NCBI RefSeq assembly: GCF_016907355.1
Contig: NZ_JAFBBW010000001.1
Location: forward strand, 310,001-374,000
Source of the DNA: Agromyces aurantiacus
GTDB taxonomy: Bacteria; Actinomycetota; Actinomycetes; Actinomycetales; Microbacteriaceae
DNA length: 64,000 bases
Reading direction: 5' to 3'
The notes beneath the pieces were generated by a model. The model was given only the letters and a program-made list of their open reading frames with translations. It was not told where the DNA came from and did not search any database. Each line of letters opens with the position of its first letter. Position 1 is the first letter of the stretch. Below, in pieces: positions 45,459-53,334 of this stretch. Made by a program: the position numbers and the translations under genes.

Positions 45459-46433
45459 TCACATGCCCTCGAGGTCCTCGCCGAGTTCGTTGAGGATGCG
45501 TCGCAGGTCCTGGACCGTGGCGAAGTCGATGCTGATCTGGCCCTTCCGCGACCCGAGGCTGATCCGGACCCGCGTGTCGAGCCGATCACCGAGCCGGGTC
45601 GACAGGTCGTCGAGGAACTCCTGACGCTTGCCGGCTGCGGGCTTCGCACGTCCCGGCTTCGGCGTCTCGGCGACGATCGCCTCCGCTGCGCGGACGGACA
45701 GGTCCTCGTTCACGATCTTGTCGGCCAGCCGCTGCATCGCCTCCGGGTCGCCTGCGGCGAGGATGGCGCGTGCGTGGCCGGCGCTGAGCACGCCCGCGGC
45801 GACCCGCAACTGGACCGTCTCGGGGAGCTTGAGCAGGCGGAGGGTGTTCGAGATCTGCGGCCGCGATCGGCCGATGCGGGACGCGAGCTCCTCCTGCGTG
45901 ATGCCGAAGTCGGCGAGGAGCTGCTGGTACGCCGACGCCTCCTCGAGCGGATTCAGCTGCGAGCGGTGGAGGTTCTCGAGGAGGGCGTCCCGGAGCATAG
46001 CGTCGTCGGCCGTGTCCTTGATGACCGCGGGGATCGTGTCGAGCCCGGCGGCCTTGGTGGCCCGGAGCCGACGCTCACCCATGACCAGCTCGAACTTGCC
46101 GGGCTCCTCGGGGTGCCGCCGCACGACGATGGGCTGCAGGACGCCGAATTCCCGGATGCTGTGCACGAGCTCGGCGAGGTCGTCAGGATCGAACACGCTG
46201 CGGGGCTGTTGGGCGTTCGGAACGATGTCGTCGGGATTCAGCCGCGCGAGGTGGGCGCCGGGCACGGTGACCAGGTTCGCATCCGCGGCATTCTCGACCG
46301 CCGCCATCGCCGTCTTCGGTGCGTCGGATTCGTTGAAGAAGACATCGACCGGCCGCGTCGCGCGCGGGGCCTCTTCGGTCGTGGGGATCAGGGCACCGAT
46401 GCCGCGGCCGAGCCCCGTGCGCTTCGTCGCCAT
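45459..46433 (-). CDS. parB: Chromosome partitioning protein ParB
   Basis: A 324-residue CTPase clamp that loads at parS. The N-terminal CTP/ParB domain has GERRLRATKAAG and the preceding IVVRRH; the central helix-turn-helix includes EELASRIGRSRPQISNTLRLL; the C-terminal dimerisation domain (GQISIDFATVQDLRRILNEL) is present. The start overlaps the parA stop by one base. Seven perfect parS sites lie upstream of it. Confidence 0.96.
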   Translation of the reverse strand: MATKRTGLGRGIGALIPTTEEAPRATRPVDVFFNESDAPKTAMAAVENAADANLVTVPGAHLARLNPDDIVPNAQQPRSVFDPDDLAELVHSIREFGVLQPIVVRRHPEEPGKFELVMGERRLRATKAAGLDTIPAVIKDTADDAMLRDALLENLHRSQLNPLEEASAYQQLLADFGITQEELASRIGRSRPQISNTLRLLKLPETVQLRVAAGVLSAGHARAILAAGDPEAMQRLADKIVNEDLSVRAAEAIVAETPKPGRAKPAAGKRQEFLDDLSTRLGDRLDTRVRISLGSRKGQISIDFATVQDLRRILNELGEDLEGM

Positions 46434-48238
46434 CAGTCGGACTCCTTCTGTTCGGATGCGGCTCGCCACGCGATCTCCGCGGCCGCCTCGCGGTACGAGA
46501 GCGAGCCGCTCGACGTGAAGTCGTACGTGATCACGCTCTGACCGTAGCTGGGGGCCTCCGAGACGCGCACCGACCGGGGAATGATCGTCTCGAGCGTCTG
46601 GGTCGGGAAGTGATCCCGAACCTCCTGGGCGACCTGCTGGGCGAGGTTCGTCCGCGAGTCGTACATGGTGAGGAGGATCGTGCTGAGCCGAAGGTCGGGG
46701 TTGAGGTGACGCTCGATGAGTTCGATGTTGCTGAGGAGCTGCGAGAGGCCCTCCAGCGCGTAGTACTCGCACTGGATCGGGATCAGGACCTCGCGCGCCG
46801 CGACGAACGCGTTGATGGTGAGCAGTCCGAGCGACGGCGGGCAGTCGATGAACACGTAGTCGTAGGGCGACTCCATCTGCGCGAGATGCGCATCGAGCGC
46901 CCGGCGGAGTCGCTGCTCACGGGCGACGAGCGAGACCAGTTCGATTTCTGCGCCCGCGAGGTGGATGGTCGCCGGTACGCAATCCAGGTTCTCGTGCTCG
47001 GTCGAACGGTGGACGACCTCGGCGATCGGCAGGTCGCCGACGAGGACTTCGTAGACGCTCTGCTGGTCGGAACGGTGCTCGACGCCCAGGGCGGTCGACG
47101 CGTTGCCCTGCGGGTCGAGGTCGATCACGAGGACGCGAGCGCCGGTGCGGGCGAGCGCCGCAGCGAGGTTCACGGCGGAGGTCGTCTTCCCCACGCCGCC
47201 CTTCTGGTTCGAGATCGTGAAGATGCGCGTCGACGCGGGGAGCGGAAGCACTGCTTCGTCGAGAGCGAGTCGCCGACGTGTCTCGTCGGCAAGCTGATCG
47301 GCCAGTGGAGTTCCTCCGTATGACTCGGGCGTTTCACGTGAAACATCGGCGGGGGCGTGCGGGGGAGTCGGCGGTTCGACGGGAGAGTCGACGACCGGTG
47401 CCGGTTGGGGTGGGAGTTCGGAACGTACCACGTTCGTCGGTTCCTCCGCGGCGAGCTCACGGCCGCCCGGGCTCTCCGCCGCTTCGACCGGCTCGTCGAA
47501 GACGGTGTACTCTTCGTCGCCGTCGAAGTCAGGGGTTCTGGACACCGGCGTGCGCTCGCGTGCCCGGAACGAGGCCTCGACGGACTCGGCCGATTCCTCC
47601 TGACGAGGCTGGTGCAGGCTCGACACGGTCTCTGCGGTGGCGTCGCCCACGATCTCTCGGATGATGTCCTCGAGGAGCTTGTCCGGATCACTGTGCGGGA
47701 ACGAGGTACCCGATCCAGAAGGCAGGCCGTGATCGGGGTCATCGGAGAGCGCCGCTGCGGTGGCCGCGTCCCAGTCGAATGCGGGGACTTGCGGCGGCTC
47801 GGCTTCCGCGGAGGGCGTCACCGCATCGGTGCCGGCCCCCGCGGGCAGTCGCGCGGCAGGCTCAGCGGCGGGAAACCGGCTGGGGGCGCGCTCGGCATCG
47901 ACGGTCCGCCCGGCGTGAGCCTGCACAGTGGGCGGTGCGAATCGCGCATCATCCGAATCGCTTGCCCGGCTGGACCCGCTCGCTCCAGGCGTCGGTCGTG
48001 GGGGCTCGGCGGCGACCACGGATTCCGTCCCTGACGACGGGGGCCGCAGGATCGAGTCGAAGTCGCTCGCGGGCGCGAAGGGGGATGCGCCGGCGGGTCG
48101 TGCGGTGTTCGACCGGGTCTCGGCGGCCTGTTGCGCTTCGAACGCTTCGAGCCTGGTGGGCTCGGGTTCGCGGGCGGGCTCGGGTTCGGGTCGAGGCTTC
48201 CTCCGATGGAACCAGCCACGCCCCCCGCCATTCGCCAT
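46433..48238 (-). CDS. parA: ParA (Soj) chromosome-partitioning ATPase with long N-terminal extension
   Basis: A 601-residue protein. The last ~265 residues are a standard ParA: deviant Walker A KGGVGKTTSAVNLA (with NQ before it), LDPQGNAST, Walker B YVFIDCPPSLG and EYYALEGL. The first ~335 residues are an acidic, Pro/Ala/Ser-rich, probably disordered extension starting at an ATG with GGGAG six bases upstream. No ATG, GTG or TTG start was found between the extension's end and the ATPase domain. A parS site at 47331-47344 is embedded and translated as VSRET, the motif often found near the ordinary ParA N-terminus in relatives. The extension could tether ParA to a polar protein or tune ATPase activity (inference). 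Confidence 0.88.
   Translation of the reverse strand: MANGGGRGWFHRRKPRPEPEPAREPEPTRLEAFEAQQAAETRSNTARPAGASPFAPASDFDSILRPPSSGTESVVAAEPPRPTPGASGSSRASDSDDARFAPPTVQAHAGRTVDAERAPSRFPAAEPAARLPAGAGTDAVTPSAEAEPPQVPAFDWDAATAAALSDDPDHGLPSGSGTSFPHSDPDKLLEDIIREIVGDATAETVSSLHQPRQEESAESVEASFRARERTPVSRTPDFDGDEEYTVFDEPVEAAESPGGRELAAEEPTNVVRSELPPQPAPVVDSPVEPPTPPHAPADVSRETPESYGGTPLADQLADETRRRLALDEAVLPLPASTRIFTISNQKGGVGKTTSAVNLAAALARTGARVLVIDLDPQGNASTALGVEHRSDQQSVYEVLVGDLPIAEVVHRSTEHENLDCVPATIHLAGAEIELVSLVAREQRLRRALDAHLAQMESPYDYVFIDCPPSLGLLTINAFVAAREVLIPIQCEYYALEGLSQLLSNIELIERHLNPDLRLSTILLTMYDSRTNLAQQVAQEVRDHFPTQTLETIIPRSVRVSEAPSYGQSVITYDFTSSGSLSYREAAAEIAWRAASEQKESD
47331..47344. promoter_or_regulatory. parS site 1 (within parA coding sequence)
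   Basis: Perfect GTTTCACGTGAAAC palindrome, the ParB loading site; read in frame as part of VSRET in ParA. Confidence 0.95.
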
Positions 48239-48391
48239 ACCGCACTCCCGACCCCTCGACTTCACCGCTCGATGGGCGGCGATCTTCGACATCCCAGCCT
48301 AACCGTCGGGCATCACGTCGGCCGGGGGGCGGACCGAAGTTTCGCCATCCCGCGATCGTGGAGGAGGAGTCGGTCGGGAGGAGTCGGCGGA

Positions 48392-48405
48392 GTTTCACGT
48401 GAAAC
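48392..48405. promoter_or_regulatory. parS site 2
   Basis: Perfect GTTTCACGTGAAAC, followed by ATCG as at most other sites here; lies upstream of parA. Confidence 0.95.
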
Positions 48406-48437
48406 ATCGACGTCGGGGTGGCCCAACGATCTCGAGC

Positions 48438-48451
48438 GTTTCACGTGAAAC
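48438..48451. promoter_or_regulatory. parS site 3
   Basis: Perfect GTTTCACGTGAAAC, 46 bp from site 2 and followed by ATCGCG, the flank shared with the tandem array. Confidence 0.95.
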
Positions 48452-48862
48452 ATCGCGCCGCGAACGAAGTCGCGCGGGCGGCCGAACTGTGCCAGGGACC
48501 TCAGACGACGGGCTCATGGCACTGCGCTCGTCATCGACGCGGCATACGGTGCGACCACGTCGTCGGGCGTGCGCCGGCTCGTGACCTCGGCGTGCGGCGA
48601 ACTGAGCCCGAACGACCGTACGGGACCGACGACGAGCGACGCCACGGAGCGCGGGCGCGAGTCGGCTCGCCGCCGAGATCGACGCGGCCTGAAGGCACAG
48701 CATCACGCGACGCGGTGGCCGGACGTCGCGCATGGTGGCGCTCGGGATGGAGCGAGATCCACCCGTACCGGCGTTCGTGCCGCCGCCCCAGCCGCATCCA
48801 CCGCGAGTGATCGGTCGGTTCAGCCCCGAGGGCCAGCCGTCCTCCACCACCACCCGACCGGG

Positions 48863-48868
48863 TAGGCT
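48863..48868 (+). promoter_or_regulatory. -10 box (TAGGCT) of the SRPBCC gene, leaderless configuration
   Basis: TAGGCT is followed by exactly six bases and the ATG at 48875; no ribosome-binding site is visible. Confidence 0.5.
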
Positions 48869-48874
48869 CCGGGC

Positions 48875-49501
48875 ATGGCGTCCCGGAGCATCTACGTCGA
48901 GACGTTCATCCGATCGAACCTCGACACAGTGTGGGCGGTCACCCGTGACCCGACCGAGCACGTCCGCTGGGACCTCCGGTTCTCGGAGATCCGTCCGACC
49001 GGCCCGACGGCGGATGGCGCAGAGCGGTTCGAGTACGTTCGGCGTACCCCTCTCCACACGGTCCGGGGCACCGGTGTGAGCATCGGGGAGATCGACCGGC
49101 CTGATGGCGCACGCACGTCCGCGCTGCGTTTCTCGACTCCCGACCGCTGGTCTCCCATTGCATCCGGTCGCGGATACTGGCGCTACGAACCCGGGCCCGA
49201 GGGCGTCCGCTTCATCACGGGGTACGACTATCGCGCCGGATGGGGCGCGTTCGATCTCATGGTCAGGCCGCTGCTGGGGTGGGCGACCGCGTGGAGCTTC
49301 GACCGCCTTCGCATCTGGCTCGAGGGCGGCCCGGAGCCTGAGCGATGGCCGTTGGTGAGCGCGACGTGGTTCTGGCGCCAGGATCGACCGCGAGCGTCGC
49401 GGTGTCGGCGAGCACCGGATGGCGGTCGGCGACGCGACGACCATCTCCGTTCCGCGCCGACGACCCTCTCACGGCTCGCCGACCCGGAGCGGTCGTCATG
49501 A
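48875..49501 (+). CDS. SRPBCC-fold protein
   Basis: A 208-residue protein resembling START/SRPBCC ligand-binding domains: an N-terminal strand and helix (YVETFIRSNLDTVWAVTRDP), WDLRFSEI, and a long C-terminal helix (RPLLGWATAWSFDRLRIWLE). After about residue 160 the sequence becomes Arg-rich and unlike the fold. Its stop overlaps the ATG of the DUF4166 gene (ATGA). The pair is inserted on the opposite strand between parA and rsmG. Ligand and role unknown. Confidence 0.7.
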   Translation: MASRSIYVETFIRSNLDTVWAVTRDPTEHVRWDLRFSEIRPTGPTADGAERFEYVRRTPLHTVRGTGVSIGEIDRPDGARTSALRFSTPDRWSPIASGRGYWRYEPGPEGVRFITGYDYRAGWGAFDLMVRPLLGWATAWSFDRLRIWLEGGPEPERWPLVSATWFWRQDRPRASRCRRAPDGGRRRDDHLRSAPTTLSRLADPERSS

Positions 49502-50168
49502 CCTCGATCTTCGAGCGAGCGCTCGGCTCCGATCAGTTCGAACGGCTGCACCCCATGCTCCAGCGCCGCTTCGGGGTGGGCCTGGACCGCGGCGAGGCCT
49601 GCATCGGACGGGGAGTGATGTCGGAGATCCGGCGCGGGCCGTGGTGGACGGTGCCGTTCCTCCACCTCGGTCGGCTGCGCAACGTCCTGATCCCGTACAT
49701 CGGTACCGACGTGCCGTTCACCATCGAGAACTACCCGTACCTCGACCCGCTCGGTCGTGAGACGATCACCTTCGTGCGCGGCTACACCATCGGCGCGCAG
49801 CGGCGACGGTTCGATGCGACGATGATCCTCGTCGACGGTCGCATCGTCGATTATCTGGGCACGCACCAGCACCTCGCCGTCGATCTCGAGCTGGGAGTCG
49901 ATGACGATGGCTCACTCCGGCTGAGATCCGGCGCTCAATGGTTCTACGAACGGATGATCGGCTTCAGATTCCCTCCGCTCTTCACCGGGCGCGCCACGTT
50001 GCATGAGCGCTACGACGAGGAGACCGCGCGGTTCCACATCGCGCTGGATGTGCGCATGAACGATTCGGCTTCGTGTTCGGCTACCGCGGGAGTTTCACGT
50101 GCGAATGGATTCCGGCGAGGGACGCGCCAGTGCGGCTCAAACCGGTTCGGCACGAAGCACGCACCTGA
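49498..50168 (+). pseudogene. DUF4166 gene with -1 frameshift near 50060
   Basis: The frame from the ATG encodes a DUF4166 protein (FERLHPMLQRRFGVGLDRG, TFVRGYTIGAQRRRFDATM, WFYERMIGFRFPPLFTG) up to about residue 188 (position 50060). Beyond that it reads low-complexity residues to a stop at 50346. In the next frame the expected family C-terminus appears (FGFVFGYRGSFTCEW, then KPVRHEA) and ends at 50168. One missing base between about 50058 and 50061 explains it. The intact product would be about 224 residues. A sequencing error is the alternative. Function of DUF4166 is unknown. Confidence 0.8.
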
Positions 50169-50543
50169 GCAGCCGGCGGGGATCGGCGGCCAGCGGGCCC
50201 TCGGGGATGCCGATGCCGTCGCGGACCGCATCACGTCGAACGTCGGAAGACCGCCGATCTTCGCCCGCGCACTGAGCGCTGGAGCGTCGACGCGACGCTC
50301 GGCGGGCGTCGTTCCGCACTGCCACCCGAACCGCCGATCCTGGTGATGCGCGCCGGTCGCCTGGACGCACTCAGGGAGCCGATCGGCCACGACGATACCG
50401 CCGCGGTGCGGACTCCGGGGTCGAGCCCGAGCGACGGGGCGAGGGCGGAGCGACGGGTGCGGAGCGCCGCGCGGGCGGCGCCGGGGGGACGGTGTGAGTC
50501 TGACCCGCCGAGGGGAGCCGGATCCGCGGAAGGCAAGCGCAGT

Positions 50544-50557
50544 GTTTCACGTGAAAC
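50544..50557. promoter_or_regulatory. parS site 4 (array unit 1)
   Basis: Perfect GTTTCACGTGAAAC. Confidence 0.95.
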
Positions 50558-50854
50558 CTCGCGGAACTCAGTGCGCTTCCGACGGCCTCTGGGGGTGACG
50601 TCAGAGTGACGCGGCGAGGGCGCAGCGACAGGGCCGGAGCGACAGGGGGACGGTGAGTCTGATCCGCGGAGGGCAGCCAGACCCGCGGAGGGCACGCGGA
50701 GTGTTTCACGTGAACATCGCGGCCGCGCGCAGTGGAGTGTCTGTGTGGGAACGTCAGAGCGGCGAGCGAGGACGCAGCGCCGAGGGCGCAGCGCCGGAGG
50801 GACGGTGACTCTGATCCGCGGAGGGCAGCCGGACCCGCGGAGGGCACGCGGAGT

Positions 50855-50868
50855 GTTTCACGTGAAAC
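50855..50868. promoter_or_regulatory. parS site 5 (array unit 3)
   Basis: Perfect GTTTCACGTGAAAC; unit 2 at 50703 carries a one-base-deleted version. Confidence 0.95.
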
Positions 50869-50997
50869 ATCGCGTCGCTCCGTGCGCAGTCGAGTGTGTG
50901 TGTGTGTGAACGTCAGAGCGGCGCGGCGAGGACGCAGCGCCGGTGGCGCAGCGCCGGAGGGACGGTGTGAGTCTGATCCGCGTAGGGCAGCCGGGGT

Positions 50998-51011
50998 GTT
51001 TCACGTGAAAC
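50998..51011. promoter_or_regulatory. parS site 6 (array unit 4)
   Basis: Perfect GTTTCACGTGAAAC. Confidence 0.95.
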
Positions 51012-52149
51012 ATCGCGGAGCTTCGTGCACTTTCGACAGTCCGTGGGAGTGACGTCAGAGCGGCGCTCGCAGGCATGTGGTCTCAGACACATCGGTCTGG
51101 CCGGCCACATGACGGCCTCCATCGCGGACCAGCACACGAGCGCGTTCGAACGTGGGCCAGCGACGCGGCGGGTCTCGGGCCGCGGGAACGCACGACGGAC
51201 TATTCGAGGTCGGACCACGGCGTTTCACGCGAAAGCACGGGCCACGCGCGCAGATGGCCGTGTCGACAGTCGACCAAGGCCAGCTCGGTCTCAGTCACGC
51301 CGGGACGGGGCACCTGAGAGAAGACGAACGAAGGAGGCACGCGTCGCACGCCCCCAACGGGGTGGCGTAGAGGTCGCGGAGCAGCCGTCGGACGTCTCCC
51401 GTCGTGGACACGTGAGGCGACCCGTGCGGAGGGACATGCCGGTTCACGTGAGACATCGCGGACCGTGCGCTCACGGCCATACCGGGCGCACCTTGAACGC
51501 CGACCGTCTCGTTTCGAGTGATCGTTCCGAGAAATCCGAGGAACCGAGTATCCGTGCGAAGCTGAATGGGGCAAGCGGCCGCGGGGCCCTGGGCCCGTCG
51601 CGACGGCCGCACCGATCCGGAGGCAGGCCCGAACCGTTCCACGTCAAACGGCGCGCAGATCAAACAGTCCGTTCGGAACGGCCGGCTGTCCACGACGTCG
51701 TGAGTCGTCTCCACCGCGATCGGGTCGGGAATTCCATGTCGCAGCGAGCGCGCGATCGATTCGGGGAGCGCCGCCGACCGACATCCCGTGCCGACCGCGT
51801 AGGATCGTCCGCCGACGACGCGATCTGACCCGACATGTGACACCGCACCCGGTCCGACGCATCGGTCGTACTCCCGACGGCCTTCGAAGGTCGGCATCCG
51901 TGACGCTCGCGCCTGCGTCACGGCACCACCCGTCCGATCGCGGCCGATGGAGCTTCCCGCAGCAGGGTCAGGGCGCGCCAGACGAACCGTCATTCGGGCA
52001 GGGGCCGGGGTCTTGGGCAGACCTCACCGCCGAGTGGAATCACACGTTCGACCACACCGGCGGCCGCCGTCGGTCGCCGACGGACGCAGTTGGGCGCTCG
52101 TCATCGCCGTCGTCCGGCGGCGTCGCCGAGAGGGGAGCGGCGTGCGCGG

Positions 52150-52803
52150 CTACGCGGGGATGCGTGCTCGGAAGACCCGCGTCACATCATCGACGACGCC
52201 CTCGCCGAGGATGACGACCTCGACGTCCTCGAGCCGGTACTTCCTGATCACCTTCTCCGCGGCGCCGATCTCGCCCTCGACTCCGCCGCCCTTCATCAGG
52301 ATCAGCTCGCCACCGGCGCGCAGAAGGGGAGCGGTGATCGGGATCAGGGTGCGCAACGCGCTCACGGCGCGTGCGGTGACCTGGTCGAGTCGGCCCGTGA
52401 GCTTCGCCTCCTCCGCGCGGGCGCGGACGACCTCGACGTTGTCGAGTCCGAGTTCTTCGACCTGCCTGTTGAGCCACGCGACGCGGCGTTCCATCGGCTC
52501 GATCAGCGTCAGGTGCACATCGGGACGCGCGATCGCCAGCAGGATCCCGGGAAGCCCGGCGCCCGAGCCGACGTCGCCGACCTGTCCCGGACGGAGCAGC
52601 GGCGCGACGAGGCCCGAGTTGACGATGTGCCGAGTCCAGAGACGCGGGAGTTCGAGCGGACCGATGAGGCCGAGCTCCTCGCCGTGGCGCGCCAGGCTCT
52701 CCGTGAATCGGCGCGCCTTCGGGAGATGTTCACCGAACACCACGAACGCGGCCGGCGGTTCCGGCTCGAGCGCCGCACGCCAGCTGGGGGAGTGGTCAGT
52801 CAT
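52150..52803 (-). CDS. rsmG: 16S rRNA (guanine-N7)-methyltransferase RsmG
   Basis: A 217-residue SAM methyltransferase that modifies G527 of 16S rRNA (E. coli numbering). The SAM motif VGDVGSGAGLPGILLAI and the preceding LWTRHIVNSGLVAPLL are intact, and LMKGGG lies near the C-terminus. The ATG overlaps the edge of a parS site; in most bacteria parA follows directly, but here ~4 kb with a reverse-strand cassette intervenes. Confidence 0.95.
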   Translation of the reverse strand: MTDHSPSWRAALEPEPPAAFVVFGEHLPKARRFTESLARHGEELGLIGPLELPRLWTRHIVNSGLVAPLLRPGQVGDVGSGAGLPGILLAIARPDVHLTLIEPMERRVAWLNRQVEELGLDNVEVVRARAEEAKLTGRLDQVTARAVSALRTLIPITAPLLRAGGELILMKGGGVEGEIGAAEKVIRKYRLEDVEVVILGEGVVDDVTRVFRARIPA

Positions 52804-52817
52804 GTTTCACGTGAAAC
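52804..52817. promoter_or_regulatory. parS site 7 (jag-rsmG junction)
   Basis: Perfect GTTTCACGTGAAAC directly in front of the rsmG ATG, within the 29-bp gap after jag. It occupies the position of the ribosome-binding site, so ParB binding could affect rsmG expression. Confidence 0.95.
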
Positions 52818-52832
52818 GTCGAGCGCGGGCAC

Positions 52833-53330
52833 TCACCCGACGCGGGTGATCACGGTGTGCCGCTCGGCGCCTTCGCCGCGGGACTCCGAGTGCAACCCGC
52901 GCTCGGCGACGAGGTCGTGGACGAGCTTGCGCTCGTACGACGACATGGGCGGGAGCGCGGCCTCGGCCGCGCCCTCGTCGATCCGCTCCGCGGCGCGAGC
53001 GACGAGACGGCCGAGCTCGTCCCGGCGGGCATCGCGAGAGCCCCCGACATCGAGGATGAGCCGGGAGAACACACCGGTCTTGGTCTGCACCGCGAGTCGG
53101 GTCAGCTCCTGGAGCGCCGAGACCGTCTCGGGGCGGGAGAGCAGCGTGAGGTTCGCGCCGTCGCCCGCATGGACGGAGACGTAGGCGCGGCCGTTGCGCG
53201 CATCGATGTCGATGTCGCCGTCGAGATCGCAGATGTCGAGGAGCTCCTCGATGTAGTCGGCGGCGATGTCGCCCTCCTCCTCGAGCTGGGCGAGGGTGCG
53301 GGTCGCGGCGTCGTGCTGGACGTCGGTCAT
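52833..53330 (-). CDS. jag: R3H/KH-domain RNA-binding protein Jag (KhpB)
   Basis: A 165-residue protein with a central KH-like domain (about residues 40-95, DIDARNGRAYVSVHAGDG) and a C-terminal R3H domain (PPMSSYERKLVHDLVAERGLHSESRGEG). It lacks the N-terminal Jag_N domain found in firmicutes. Starts 4 nt after the yidC stop in the rpmH-rnpA-yidD-yidC-jag-rsmG run. It binds RNA and influences envelope growth in other bacteria. Confidence 0.93.
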   Translation of the reverse strand: MTDVQHDAATRTLAQLEEEGDIAADYIEELLDICDLDGDIDIDARNGRAYVSVHAGDGANLTLLSRPETVSALQELTRLAVQTKTGVFSRLILDVGGSRDARRDELGRLVARAAERIDEGAAEAALPPMSSYERKLVHDLVAERGLHSESRGEGAERHTVITRVG

Positions 53331-53334
53331 CGGG

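Larger units (their letters stand above)
48239..48874. other. Gene-free region between parA and SRPBCC gene
   Basis: Divergent intergenic stretch of 636 bp with two perfect parS sites near its parA end. No coding sequence with family resemblance was found on either strand. TAGGCT at its right end is the -10 box of the SRPBCC gene. Confidence 0.6.
50432..51065. repeat. Four tandem ~150-bp repeats each carrying a parS site
   Basis: The blocks GACGGTG (50488, 50649, 50801, 50961), GTTTCACGTG (50544, 50703, 50855, 50998) and ACGTCAGAG (50598, 50751, 50910, 51052) recur in the same order with a period of 142-161 bp. Units also share GATCCGCGGAGGGCAGCC and an ATCGCG flank after parS. Unit 2 has lost one A in its parS (GTTTCACGTGAACA). 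Confidence 0.85.
50169..52149. other. 2-kb gene-free centromere-like region
   Basis: No convincing gene lies between the DUF4166 gene and rsmG; long frames here are compositional (the minus-strand frame 51295-51993 has no family resemblance and contains decayed parS sequence). Holds three perfect parS sites, a tandem repeat array (50432-51065) and three decayed sites at 51222, 51441 and 51636. From about 51650 to 52149 no structure is recognised. Confidence 0.7.

Noticed and set aside
50092..50105. Degenerate parS-like GTTTCACGTGCGAA
   Set aside because: It encodes the conserved SFTCEW of the DUF4166 C-terminus in the restored frame, so its resemblance to parS is explained by coding sequence.
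50432..51065. CRISPR-like regular repeats
   Set aside because: Repeat units are ~150 bp, the constant part is a parS palindrome, spacing varies by ~20 bp and no cas genes are near.
51295..51993. 232-codon minus-strand open frame between the parS array and rsmG
   Set aside because: No family resemblance, no ribosome-binding site, and it runs through decayed parS sequence; high GC alone produces such frames.
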